From CBDDLJ01 sp965230635 (lineage in GTDB: Bacteria > Pseudomonadota > Gammaproteobacteria > UBA1113), in assembly GCA_965230635.1 (NCBI GenBank), contig CBDDLJ010000022.1:62001-126000 (forward strand): a DNA stretch of 64,000 nt. The letters run 5' to 3'. Positions within the stretch are counted from its first letter, which is position 1. Each line of letters starts with the position of its first letter. Positions 27,533-36,106 of this stretch are shown here, in pieces. A model generated the notes under the pieces. It searched no databases. It was not told the origin of the DNA and worked only from the letters and a program-made list of their open reading frames with translations. Made by a program: the position numbers and the translations under genes.

Positions 27533-27633
27533 TCCGTTCTCCTAAGTAGATAGAACTCACCTGAAAACTATCAATTTGCCACAATGAAGCTATAATTGAC
27601 AAACTAATAAATGAATGTCAAACGAGATAGAAA

Positions 27634-29487
27634 ATGTGTAAACAATATTTACAAAATATTTTCACCGCAGCTGTTTTCCTAATTCTACTTGGATCGTCAA
27701 TATCACTAAGTTATGCCAGAATGAGAAGCGACGAAGTCACCCAATATGCCAATATGGTTGGGCGATATTTAGACAGCCCTAGCCATGCGCCAGAATATGA
27801 AAAACAAGCACTAGAATTAAAAACCGTCGGTCAGCTACTGCAAGACAAACAATTAACGCAAGCAGAAGCATTACTTAACCATTTGAATATAGAAAAACTG
27901 CCTGACAATTTACACACAGAAAAATTAATCCTTGAAGCCAATTTAGCCTTGCTACAGGGCTATGAATACCGTAGCTTAAACATACTCAACCAAATTGAAT
28001 CTACTCGGCATTTATCGCTTGATCAACAACGAGCTTACTACGAGTTGCTTAGTCAAGCTAACGAGCATAGTGGCAACTATATTTTAAGTGCTGAAGCATT
28101 AATGGAGTTAGATCCTTTGTTACAATCTAAAAAAGCGCAAATAGAAAATAATGATAAAATATGGAAAAATTTAAATCAGCTTTCAATAGAAGAATTAAGC
28201 ACACAAATTCACTATTCCATGTCAGAAAAATTGACTGGCTGGCTTGAGTTCATCTATATTAAAAAAGTCTACGATGACAACCCTGACTTACTGGCTAATG
28301 AACAAAAACAGTGGCGCCATCACTACCCTAAACATCCAGCAAATTCTCTCATACCTAAATTCAAATTGTTTTCACGCTTGCATAATCGTGGCAAACAAAT
28401 GGTTTCAGCAAGTCACAGCTACAAGCCCTTAAGCATTGCCTTGCTATTGCCTACCACCGGCGCACATGAAAAAGCAGGTAAAGCCATTAAGTCAGGATTT
28501 ATGACAGCTTATTACCAGCAGCAAAATTCTTTTTATGCGCCTACCCGCATCAATACGTATAATACTGATAACACTAATATCCAAGCATTATATCATCAAG
28601 CTGTTGCAGATGGCGCTAATGTTATCATAGGCCCTTTGATAAAAAGTAATGTCGCACAAATAGCCAGTCTGGGATCGGTGCCCGTCCCAACCTTAGGTTT
28701 AAATATTGTTAGTGCTTCGCGAAAACAGGTAAAAAACTTATTCGAATTCGCCTTATCGCCACAAGATGAAGCCTATCAAGTGGCAAAACGCATGTTAAAA
28801 GATGGTTTTGAAGATGTTATTATCATTGCACCTAATTCCCAATGGGGGCAAGGTATTGCAAAAACATTTCAACAAACCTTTGTAAGTGGCGGCGGCAATA
28901 TTGTTGATACGCTAGCTTACGGTAAAACAAGCACACTGGATTTAGCGATAAAAAAAATACTAAAAGTTGATAACAATGCGTTAAGACGGCCACAAAAAAC
29001 AGAGAAAGAAGATACAGACGATTTATCTTCTCCACGACGTGATGATTTTTCTGCCATATTTCTAGTTGCTAATCCACAAGTTGCTCGTCAAATAAAGTCG
29101 TTATTAAAATTTTATTTCACTGATAATGCTCCCGTCTATGCGACATCAGAAATCTATACTGGAAAACCGGATCCAGGCCATGATAAAGACTTAAATGGCA
29201 TTATCTTTTGTGACATGCCTTGGACATTGAACACCAGCTCTACTGTTCAACAAGCTAAACAAACCATGCTAGAAATAGCCGCTAATATTAGCACTAGCAA
29301 AGAACGTTTATACGCCTATGGTTTGGATGCATACACATTGGCGACTCATATGAACCCTTTCCGACTGCAAGATTATTATTCAATCGACGGCTTTACCGGT
29401 AATCTTTATTTAAGTCATCACCACATATATCGGCAATTAGAATGGGCACAATTTACCAATGGTTATCCAAAACATATCAGCAATTAA
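27634..29487 (+). CDS. lpoA: Penicillin-binding protein activator LpoA (LppC family)
   Basis: Activator of PBP1A. The N-terminal half is helical TPR-like; the C-terminal half is a periplasmic-binding-protein fold (SIALLLPTTGAHEKAGKAIKSG, GANVIIGPLIKSNV, IIIAPNSQWGQGIAKTFQ). The signal sequence is hydrophobic at about 10-27 and ends SLSYA. There is no lipobox Cys near the cleavage region, unlike the E. coli outer-membrane lipoprotein, so it may be a soluble periplasmic or anchored form. 617 residues. First gene of lpoA-yraN-diaA-dolP-mutT. Confidence 0.9.
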   Translation: MCKQYLQNIFTAAVFLILLGSSISLSYARMRSDEVTQYANMVGRYLDSPSHAPEYEKQALELKTVGQLLQDKQLTQAEALLNHLNIEKLPDNLHTEKLILEANLALLQGYEYRSLNILNQIESTRHLSLDQQRAYYELLSQANEHSGNYILSAEALMELDPLLQSKKAQIENNDKIWKNLNQLSIEELSTQIHYSMSEKLTGWLEFIYIKKVYDDNPDLLANEQKQWRHHYPKHPANSLIPKFKLFSRLHNRGKQMVSASHSYKPLSIALLLPTTGAHEKAGKAIKSGFMTAYYQQQNSFYAPTRINTYNTDNTNIQALYHQAVADGANVIIGPLIKSNVAQIASLGSVPVPTLGLNIVSASRKQVKNLFEFALSPQDEAYQVAKRMLKDGFEDVIIIAPNSQWGQGIAKTFQQTFVSGGGNIVDTLAYGKTSTLDLAIKKILKVDNNALRRPQKTEKEDTDDLSSPRRDDFSAIFLVANPQVARQIKSLLKFYFTDNAPVYATSEIYTGKPDPGHDKDLNGIIFCDMPWTLNTSSTVQQAKQTMLEIAANISTSKERLYAYGLDAYTLATHMNPFRLQDYYSIDGFTGNLYLSHHHIYRQLEWAQFTNGYPKHISN

Positions 29488-29513
29488 CCTTAAAGCCCAT
29501 TGTTAAAAAAATA

Positions 29514-29918
29514 ATGACAAGCTTTAAGCCAATGGTTTGTTGTAAAAAACAACAACTGTTTAAAAGAAGGTCTATTGGGCATTGGTCAGAAAGGAAAGCA
29601 AACGATTTTCTTCGACGCAGGGGTTTACTTTTACTCGAACAGAATTATTATTGTCGTTGGGGTGAAATTGATTTGATCATGCAAGATAGTCAAACCATTG
29701 TTTTTGCAGAAGTACGTTATCGTAAACACAGTACTACTGCCGCATGGCTAAGTATTGCTCAAGAGAAACAACAAAGATTGCATCAAACCGCACAACATTA
29801 TTTACAAATCCACCCCATTATGAAGCAATTGCCTTGTCGATTTGACATCGTTGCTATGAGTCAGCAACAAGGCCAATTGCAAATACAATGGATAAAAAAC
29901 GCATTTGAGGCAAAGTAA
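29514..29918 (+). CDS. yraN: YraN, UPF0102 family nuclease-like protein
   Basis: Small PD-(D/E)XK-fold protein of unclear role. The core reads CRWGEIDLIMQDSQTIVFAEVRYRKH: the Asp of EIDL and the Glu of AEVR make the nuclease-like site. The C-terminus CRFDIVAM...IQWIKNAFEA matches the family. The open frame extends to 29442, inside lpoA; I prefer the ATG at 29514 (134 residues, near the E. coli size), though no clear ribosome site decides it. Confidence 0.85.
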   Translation: MTSFKPMVCCKKQQLFKRRSIGHWSERKANDFLRRRGLLLLEQNYYCRWGEIDLIMQDSQTIVFAEVRYRKHSTTAAWLSIAQEKQQRLHQTAQHYLQIHPIMKQLPCRFDIVAMSQQQGQLQIQWIKNAFEAK

Positions 29919-30500
29919 ATGACAATAGAGCGCATTCAACAACTTTTTAAAGATAGCATTCAAACAAAAACTGTTGCGGCGAATCAGCTCCCTGAAATTA
30001 TTAGCCATGCAGCACAAAATATGATTGAAGCACTGTTGAATGGAAAAAAAATAGTCGCCTGTGGTAATGGTGGTTCCGCAGCTGATGCGCAACACTTTGC
30101 TGCAGAAATGATAAATCGCTATGAGCGCGAACGCCCTGAGTTACCCGCTATTGCATTAACCACTGATTCATCGATCCTAACCTCTATTGCCAATGATTAT
30201 CATTATAATCAAGTATTTGCCAAACAAATTCGTGCGCTAGGGCAACCTGATGATATACTCTTGGCTATCAGCACCAGTGGTAATTCCCCTAGCGTTACTC
30301 TGGCTATCGAAGCAGCACACAGTCGCAACATGAAAACAATTGCACTAACAGGAAAATCAGGCGGAGATATTCCCAAATATTTAAAAGAAAATGATATAGA
30401 AATTCGTGTGCCATCAGAAACGACGGCACGTATTCAAGAAATTCACTTATTGATTTTGCATAGTTTATGTGATGTCATTGATCAACAACTATTTGGATAG
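29919..30500 (+). CDS. diaA: DnaA initiator-associating protein DiaA (SIS domain)
   Basis: SIS-fold protein of the GmhA family that promotes DnaA assembly at oriC in E. coli. It has ESIQTK near the N-terminus, CGNGGSAADAQHFAAEMINRYERERP, LAISTSGNSPSV and ARIQEIHLLILHSLCDVID. It aligns better with DiaA than with phosphoheptose isomerase, and the yraN-diaA-yraP order is the classical one. It retains GGSAAD and TSGNS motifs, so a sugar isomerase role is the alternative. Confidence 0.88.
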   Translation: MTIERIQQLFKDSIQTKTVAANQLPEIISHAAQNMIEALLNGKKIVACGNGGSAADAQHFAAEMINRYERERPELPAIALTTDSSILTSIANDYHYNQVFAKQIRALGQPDDILLAISTSGNSPSVTLAIEAAHSRNMKTIALTGKSGGDIPKYLKENDIEIRVPSETTARIQEIHLLILHSLCDVIDQQLFG

Positions 30501-30507
30501 AGGTAAC

Positions 30508-31080
30508 ATGATGGCTAAAAAAATACTGATGACTTTACTCGTTGCTTGCACTCTAGTTGGGTGTGTCCCTGCGTTTATTGCCGGCACTGCCTTAGGTGGT
30601 ATTGTTGTCTATGAAGGCCGCACTGCCCATATCAAAAAACAAGATTTCCAATTATCACAACAAATAAAAAAGCGTATTAATGCCGATCAAGCGATTGCCG
30701 AAAATAGCCGCATCATTGTTTCAGCCTATGATGGCGTTATTTTACTCGCAGGCCAATCACCGCAAGCGAAATTAAAACAACAAGCCGGAAACATTGCCCA
30801 CAGTGTTACAGGTGTGAAGCGCATATACAATGAAATCAGCTTGACCAAGCCGATTTCTTCATTAGCACAATCAAAAGATACATGGATCACAACCAAAGTT
30901 AAAAGCGTCTTACTGGCCACAAAAGATTTAAACTCTAGCCAGATTAAAGTCGTAACAGAAAATAGCGTTGTCTATTTATTAGGCAAAGTAACCCACTCTC
31001 AAGCAAAAATTGCTTCAGACGCAACACGCACCGTGAGAGGAGTCAAAAAAGTAGTCACTATTTTTGAGTACGATCGATAA
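30508..31080 (+). CDS. dolP: Outer-membrane lipoprotein DolP (YraP), two BON domains
   Basis: Envelope-integrity lipoprotein. The signal peptide ends in the lipobox LVGC, giving a mature N-terminal Cys. Two BON domains follow (about 45-110 and 115-185), each with the VVYLLG/VILLAG turn and V.GVK.V.N motif. The start is ATG 30508 with AGAGGT upstream; a longer frame to 30469 overlaps diaA and lacks a signal sequence. Confidence 0.9.
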   Translation: MMAKKILMTLLVACTLVGCVPAFIAGTALGGIVVYEGRTAHIKKQDFQLSQQIKKRINADQAIAENSRIIVSAYDGVILLAGQSPQAKLKQQAGNIAHSVTGVKRIYNEISLTKPISSLAQSKDTWITTKVKSVLLATKDLNSSQIKVVTENSVVYLLGKVTHSQAKIASDATRTVRGVKKVVTIFEYDR

Positions 31081-31499
31081 TGCAAACAGTTCACGCTGTT
31101 GTTGGCATAATAATCAATGACAAACAAGAAGTCTTAATTGCTCTGCGGCAAGCCCACCAACATTACGGCGGCTACTGGGAATTTCCTGGGGGAAAAATCA
31201 AACAGGATGAAGATGAGTTTAACGCACTAAAACGTGAATGCCTAGAGGAAGTCGATCTCACTATACAACAAGCAGAAATGTTAACAAAGCTTGATTATAG
31301 GCGCCCTGAACATCATGTGTTTTTAAGTGTATGGCAAGTAACATGCTTTTCTGGTAAAGCAAAAGGTTGTGAAGGCCAAATCATAAAGTGGGTTAACTTC
31401 ACCGAGCTAGAAAACTACCAATTTCCTCCAGCAAATCAAGAAATTATTGCTGCATTTTTACATAATAAAAAAAATCATCCTGAAGTTGGTCACATCTAA
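31080..31499 (+). CDS. mutT: 8-oxo-dGTP diphosphatase MutT (Nudix)
   Basis: Removes oxidised dGTP from the nucleotide pool. The Nudix box is GGKIKQDEDEFNALKRECLEEV (G-x5-E-x7-REU-x-EE), followed by DL where GI/GL is usual. YWEFPGGK and VNFTELENYQFPPANQ match MutT. Its ATG overlaps the dolP stop (TAATG), suggesting cotranslation. 139 residues. Its normal E. coli neighbour secA is 9 kb away here. Confidence 0.88.
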   Translation: MQTVHAVVGIIINDKQEVLIALRQAHQHYGGYWEFPGGKIKQDEDEFNALKRECLEEVDLTIQQAEMLTKLDYRRPEHHVFLSVWQVTCFSGKAKGCEGQIIKWVNFTELENYQFPPANQEIIAAFLHNKKNHPEVGHI

Positions 31500-31645
31500 A
31501 AATCGATCATTGAAGTATACGCTGATTGATAAAAATTCAAAGCAATTCATTGTTTAAAATGGTAGCATTTTGGCCTGCGCCACAGGGGAACAACCACTTT
31601 GAATCTCCCACTATGATCTGGTAGAATTTCTCCAGATAGTTATGT
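31500..31645. other. Non-coding gap before the transposon graveyard
   Basis: No gene recognised. A weak inverted pair (ATCTGG/CCAGAT around 31616-31637) is the only structure I see. Confidence 0.4.
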
Positions 31646-31816
31646 TATAGCGGTTTTCTAAACTATTGATCATAATATCCTGCATGAGCAAACCACCCTT
31701 CCAGATCACGAGGATGAATAGATTGACATGCATTTTTTATTTTCATACTAAAAGTTTCTGTTGTTCTAGCAGCAACTTTGCGCAAATAATTTTTTATTTT
31801 TGACCAGATATTTTCT
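31646..31816 (-). pseudogene. IS630-family transposase C-terminus with its terminal repeat
   Basis: The minus-strand frame reads ENIWSKIKNYLRKVAARTTE ... HPRDLEGWFAHAGYY and stops at 31663-31665. This is the standard C-terminal end of IS630 (Tc1/mariner-like) transposases. Directly after the stop comes the terminus TATAGCGGTTTTCTAAACTA (plus strand, from 31646), which matches the MITE ends at 13 of the first 14 bases. The 5' part of the gene is replaced by the 114-bp repeat. Confidence 0.8.
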
Positions 31817-31930
31817 GGTTGTGTCCCTATAATGCTGTAAATTCTAGAAGGCTGATAAAAAACAACCCAATTTGAGCTTATTTTTTTGTTAATAAATGAA
31901 CACTGCTGTGCAAGATGTGTTATCTATTAA
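31817..31930 (+). repeat. 114-bp dispersed repeat, copy 2
   Basis: Same sequence as 3667-3780 with two mismatches. Here it lies between the truncated IS630 transposase and a truncated IS256-like transposase, so one or both were cut at its edges. Confidence 0.9.
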
Positions 31931-32134
31931 GATGTACGTCGAGATGAAGCGATACGTCCTACGGGTATTTGTATTGTTTATGGTGTTAACCAGGAAGGAC
32001 AGCGGGAGCCATTAGATTTGCTTTTGGCAGATAGTGAAAATGAAACAAGTTGGGAGTGTTTATTTAAAACACTTAATGAATTGACAGAACAGGAGGCTAG
32101 TGAACCGAATAACATTGTAACAATAGCAAAGTGA
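31931..32134 (+). pseudogene. IS256-like transposase internal fragment
   Basis: An open frame without a start codon reads DVRRDEAIRPTGICIVYGVN, then GQREPLDLLLADSENETSW. It resembles the region around the first catalytic Asp of mutator/IS256-type transposases. It ends at TGA 32132-32134 after unrelated sequence. Confidence 0.55.
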
Positions 32135-32705
32135 CATGGAAATATTTTGGACAATGAAAATTTACAGCAAAATTTGGACTTGATCTGCTTTCTCCAGCAT
32201 ATTCTTGCAGTGCACGGCTTAAAGGTTGGTATTGAATTCGTGCATTTTTCCCCATGGAAGGGGTATAAGTGGCCATAAAGGCAAAAGGATAATCACGATC
32301 GTGTTTATTTTCTGCTAAATGAAAGCAAACTCGACCAACTTGATGCCATTGTGGCAATTTTTCTGCGAAGAACGCTGAAAGTGCACCATCAAACTGTCTG
32401 ATTTCACACCGGATCCAATCATAAAAATCAGATCATAAATCATATAATACTTGACGAGTACAATATTCTGCCCCTGGCATAATCGATTCAAATATTTTAT
32501 AGAAAAATCGCGCCAATAATGCAGCACAGATGACCATGCACTGGTGTTCGCTGTACTCGCCAGAGTTAACAAATCGGCTGAAGTGCTGTGAAAAAGCATG
32601 GATAATACTTTTATCTAGGATGTGAGGAATATCAGCATCGGTGGATTGACTCACATTAAGATGACCCAATGGAGATATAGATAAAACCGTATGCATAACA
32701 GACAA
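32097..32705 (-). pseudogene. SNF2-type helicase N-terminal fragment, frameshifted
   Basis: Two minus-strand frames join across a shift near 32435. The first (from 32705, starting MSVMHTVLSISPLGHL) is followed by a second carrying QVGRVCFHLAENKHDRDYPF, AFMATYTPSMGK and QPLSRALQEYAGE. That pattern is typical of the region upstream of the ATPase domain in large bacterial DEAD/SNF2-related helicases. No helicase motifs remain. Family identification is from memory of the motif, hence moderate confidence. Confidence 0.5.
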
Positions 32706-32736
32706 TTGCCCTTCTCATTTTTAAGATCCAAAAATC

Positions 32737-33273
32737 TTATATTGTCAATTCTTGTTCTTCTTGCAATTTTACTGCTTCACCCATAATCCAAGAAATAATC
32801 AGTAAAAATAAGGCAAAAACGATGATAGAAATATCATTGATTTTTATGCCGGAAAATAATATTGGGTTATTTGGATCTTGTATTTTTGTTACGACATAAG
32901 ACAAAAATGGGGTAAGTAATAAATCTGTCATTTTCCCAACAATAATAACGATACTTAAATTGCGAAAACAGACGACATTGCATCGCGTAAAGAATTTACC
33001 ATTTGCATATAAACCAAAAAGTTTCACTAAAAAATAACAAATCAATATATCAAAACCAACATTGATAAAATCAATGCCCATGCCTGCCAATGTCATACGC
33101 CAATGTTGACTAATCTGATTAAAATTTGGCCACCCTATGCTAACCACATTGGATGTGGCTGCTTGTATGGGATCAACGCATAACCAAAGCAGAATGTGTA
33201 AAAATGGTAATAATATCATCACGCCAATCAAAAAAACGCGTAAAATATTAGCAATTATTCGGATTTTGTTCAC
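32737..33273 (-). CDS. DUF2975 membrane protein
   Basis: 178 residues with four membrane spans (about 10-30, 60-85, 105-125, 145-165). The C-terminal ISWIMGEAVKLQEEQELTI is characteristic of DUF2975. The start is a GTG with a GAGGT site. Such genes often precede a small XRE regulator, but here a helicase remnant follows, so the usual partner is missing. Function unknown. Confidence 0.75.
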   Translation of the reverse strand: MNKIRIIANILRVFLIGVMILLPFLHILLWLCVDPIQAATSNVVSIGWPNFNQISQHWRMTLAGMGIDFINVGFDILICYFLVKLFGLYANGKFFTRCNVVCFRNLSIVIIVGKMTDLLLTPFLSYVVTKIQDPNNPILFSGIKINDISIIVFALFLLIISWIMGEAVKLQEEQELTI

Positions 33274-33325
33274 TGTAGTACCTCAATGTTTCGCTATTGC
33301 TCGCTATTATAACCTCCGAAGACAA

Positions 33326-33922
33326 TCAAGTTCTACGGCTCATTTTCAAATATTTTTGATGCAACGTATACACACGCGTGAATAACTCATCTAAACTACC
33401 TTGATTATCAATCACATCATCAGCAATTTCTAAACGCTGTGCCCTTGTCGTTTGTGCCTGCATAATGTTCTTTACCTGCGTTGCCAACACGTTATCTCGT
33501 CGGCTGGCTCGTTCTATTTGTTGTGCTTCAGGAAGATCAACGACTAACACTCGGTTCACTAGATCCTTTCTCTCTATTTCTGCTAATAATGGAGTGACAA
33601 CAATGCAATAAGGGGCTTGTAAATTGGCAGCAGAGGATTGAATTGAAGAAAGGATGATGGGATGAAGTAATGATTCTAACCATTCACGTTTGCTTTTATC
33701 GCAGAAGATGATTTCGCGCAATCGCTTACGATCAAGTGTTTTATCAGCAGTGAGAATATCTGAGCCAAAATACTCAATAATTTTTTCATAACTCGGTTGT
33801 CCTGGTTCTGTTAATTGTGCTGCAATCACATCCGCATCAATAACAGGCACATCTAATTGTGCAAATATATTAGCAACCGCTGTTTTACCACTACCTATGC
33901 CTCCTGTTAATCCAACGATCAT
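33326..33922 (-). CDS. coaE: Dephospho-CoA kinase CoaE
   Basis: Last step of coenzyme A synthesis. The P-loop is VGLTGGIGSGKTAVANIF; VIDADVIAAQL and the lid/CoA region with RASRRDN follow. 198 residues. Its ATG overlaps the pilD stop, the pilB-pilC-pilD-coaE order found in many gammaproteobacteria. Confidence 0.95.
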   Translation of the reverse strand: MIVGLTGGIGSGKTAVANIFAQLDVPVIDADVIAAQLTEPGQPSYEKIIEYFGSDILTADKTLDRKRLREIIFCDKSKREWLESLLHPIILSSIQSSAANLQAPYCIVVTPLLAEIERKDLVNRVLVVDLPEAQQIERASRRDNVLATQVKNIMQAQTTRAQRLEIADDVIDNQGSLDELFTRVYTLHQKYLKMSRRT

Positions 33923-34803
33923 TTGCTACCTAACAGAAAATGATCATAATTAACATATCCTGAAAACCAGGCATGTCCAAAAATTAACAGTAGCCAACCT
34001 GATATTGCCAAATAAGGGCCAAAAGGAATAGCCTGACGTAAACTACGCTTTTGCAATAAAGCCTGCAAACAAGTCACAATAATACCAAGCATACAAGCCA
34101 TCATGATTACCACCGGTAACATTTGCCAGCCTAACCAAGCACCTAAAGCAGCAAATAATTTAAAGTCACCGTAAGCCATACCTTCACGTTGATAAATCAG
34201 CTGAAAAAGTTTAGCCACACTCCACAAGCTAACATACGCTGCGACAGCGCCAATAACAGCTGCTTCAATCATTGTGTAAAATCCAAAAAGATTAACAAGT
34301 AAGCCTAGCCATAATAAACCTAGTGTTAAGTCATCTAATAAAAATTGATGTTCCATATCAATGAAAGAGAGTACTAACAAATAACCAGTAAAAATCAACG
34401 CAGGCCACGTTTGCCATTGCCAACCATAACGCCAAATAACAGCCATTGCTAATAGTGCAGTTAATAACTCAACCAGCGGATAACGCCAAGGAATACGCTG
34501 ACGACAACAAGCACAGCGCCCACATAGAAAAATAAAGCTCAAAATAGGAATATTATGCCAAGGCTTAATAGCTTGCTTACAATAAGTACAAGTTGAGCAT
34601 GGAAAGAAAAGATTAAAGCGCTTAGGTAACTCCGGACGTTCTGGCTGCTCTGCTAAATAATTCCGTGCTTCTTGATGCCATTCACGAAATACCATTCGTG
34701 GTAAGCGATATATGACTACATTTAAAAAGCTACCAATAATTAATCCAAAAATAGCAACAAAAACGAATAGCAATACTGATAATTCTGACAAGCTCTGACT
34801 CAA
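33919..34803 (-). CDS. pilD: Type IV prepilin peptidase/N-methyltransferase PilD
   Basis: Inner-membrane aspartyl protease that cleaves and methylates prepilins. An N-terminal zinc site (CSTCTYCKQ ... CGRCACCRQRI) is followed by the two catalytic Asp motifs, FIDMEHQFLLDD and AYGDFKL. About eight membrane spans; 294 residues. It is translationally coupled with pilC and coaE. Confidence 0.95.
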   Translation of the reverse strand: MSQSLSELSVLLFVFVAIFGLIIGSFLNVVIYRLPRMVFREWHQEARNYLAEQPERPELPKRFNLFFPCSTCTYCKQAIKPWHNIPILSFIFLCGRCACCRQRIPWRYPLVELLTALLAMAVIWRYGWQWQTWPALIFTGYLLVLSFIDMEHQFLLDDLTLGLLWLGLLVNLFGFYTMIEAAVIGAVAAYVSLWSVAKLFQLIYQREGMAYGDFKLFAALGAWLGWQMLPVVIMMACMLGIIVTCLQALLQKRSLRQAIPFGPYLAISGWLLLIFGHAWFSGYVNYDHFLLGSK

Positions 34804-36023
34804 ATAACACCACCTAATTTGAAGATCGGCATGTACATCGCAATGACTAAACCGCCAATCAAAACACCTAAGATGACCATAATAATCGGTTCTAATAAAC
34901 TACTCAAGGTCGAAACAGACGCATCGACTTCACTTTCATAAAAATTAGCCACTTTTCCTAACATAAATTCAAACGAACCCGATTCTTCACCAATTCCTAC
35001 CATCTGAACCGCCATATTGGGGAAAATACCTGTTTCTAACATTGCTTGCTGCATTTGCTGACCTGCAGTGACACCATCAATAATGTGCTGTGTCGCATTA
35101 TAATAAACAATATTACCGGTGACACCGGCAACGGATCGCAAGGCATCAACAAGTGGCATGCCTGCAGCAAAGGTAATGGATAAAGTGCGTGCAAAACGAG
35201 CAATTGCTGCTTTGCGTAAAATGAGGCCAACAATAGGAATATGTAAATAAGCGCGTTGCACAAAGTTGTTAAATGTAGTCGATCGTTTTCTTGCCTGAAA
35301 AAATCCGATCACCAGGCAAGTTATCATACTGAAAGCGATAAACCAGTGCTCAGTCAATAAACCGGAAAAAAACAATACCAGCCTTGTTGCAAACGGTAAC
35401 TCAGCACCAAAGCCTGAAAAGATTTTTTCAAACTGTGGCACAATAAAAATAAGTAAGCCCGCTGTCACTGCAAAGGCAATTGCTAAAATAGCAGTGGGAT
35501 AAACCAATGCTTTTTTTACTTTTTTATGTAAGTCCTCTAATTTTTCTTTATAACTGGCCACTTGATCTAGCATCACATCGAGTTGCCCCGATTGCTCACC
35601 TGCTGCCACTAAACTGCAAAATAAATCATTAAAATACTTTTTATGACGTACTAATGCGCTAGAAAGCGTCATGCCTGACTCTACATCCAACTTAATCGTA
35701 TTAACCACATAGTTTAACGCAGGATTTTCAACACTTTGTGTAATAATTTCTAATGCCTGCACCAATGGAACGCCTGCGGAAAGTAACGTTGCTAACTGAC
35801 GGGTAAATGATGTCACTTCCATGCTAGTGATTTTTTGCGAAAATAATCGTGAACTAAACAATGGCTTGGGTTTTTTCTTAACTTTAATAGGGGTAATACC
35901 TTGATTACGTAATTCTGCTTTAGCCATTATTAAGCTGATAGCTGTTATTTCACCCTTTATTGTTTGACCATTCTTATTTCGCCCTTCCCAACGAAAAACA
36001 AATTTTTTACTTTTAGCTGGCAT
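34800..36023 (-). CDS. pilC: Type IV pilus inner-membrane platform protein PilC
   Basis: Two GspF domains (about 70-195 and 275-395) with three membrane spans. Each domain has the FTRQLATLLSAGVPLVQAL-type or FARTLSITFAAGMPLVDAL-type repeat. It starts with a basic segment containing FRWEGRNKNGQTIKGE. 407 residues. An AAGGA site precedes the ATG; its stop overlaps pilD. Confidence 0.95.
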   Translation of the reverse strand: MPAKSKKFVFRWEGRNKNGQTIKGEITAISLIMAKAELRNQGITPIKVKKKPKPLFSSRLFSQKITSMEVTSFTRQLATLLSAGVPLVQALEIITQSVENPALNYVVNTIKLDVESGMTLSSALVRHKKYFNDLFCSLVAAGEQSGQLDVMLDQVASYKEKLEDLHKKVKKALVYPTAILAIAFAVTAGLLIFIVPQFEKIFSGFGAELPFATRLVLFFSGLLTEHWFIAFSMITCLVIGFFQARKRSTTFNNFVQRAYLHIPIVGLILRKAAIARFARTLSITFAAGMPLVDALRSVAGVTGNIVYYNATQHIIDGVTAGQQMQQAMLETGIFPNMAVQMVGIGEESGSFEFMLGKVANFYESEVDASVSTLSSLLEPIIMVILGVLIGGLVIAMYMPIFKLGGVI

Positions 36024-36106
36024 AGATTTCCTTACCTTTTACCATAGACCCTACCATGATTCTCACGAGATACCAAGCAGCGGACTCATTATTCTTTAAC
36101 TACTAG

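Noticed and set aside
27541..27633. TATAAT at 27591-27596 as the lpoA promoter
   Set aside because: No acceptable -35 at 16-18 bases upstream, so I did not list it.
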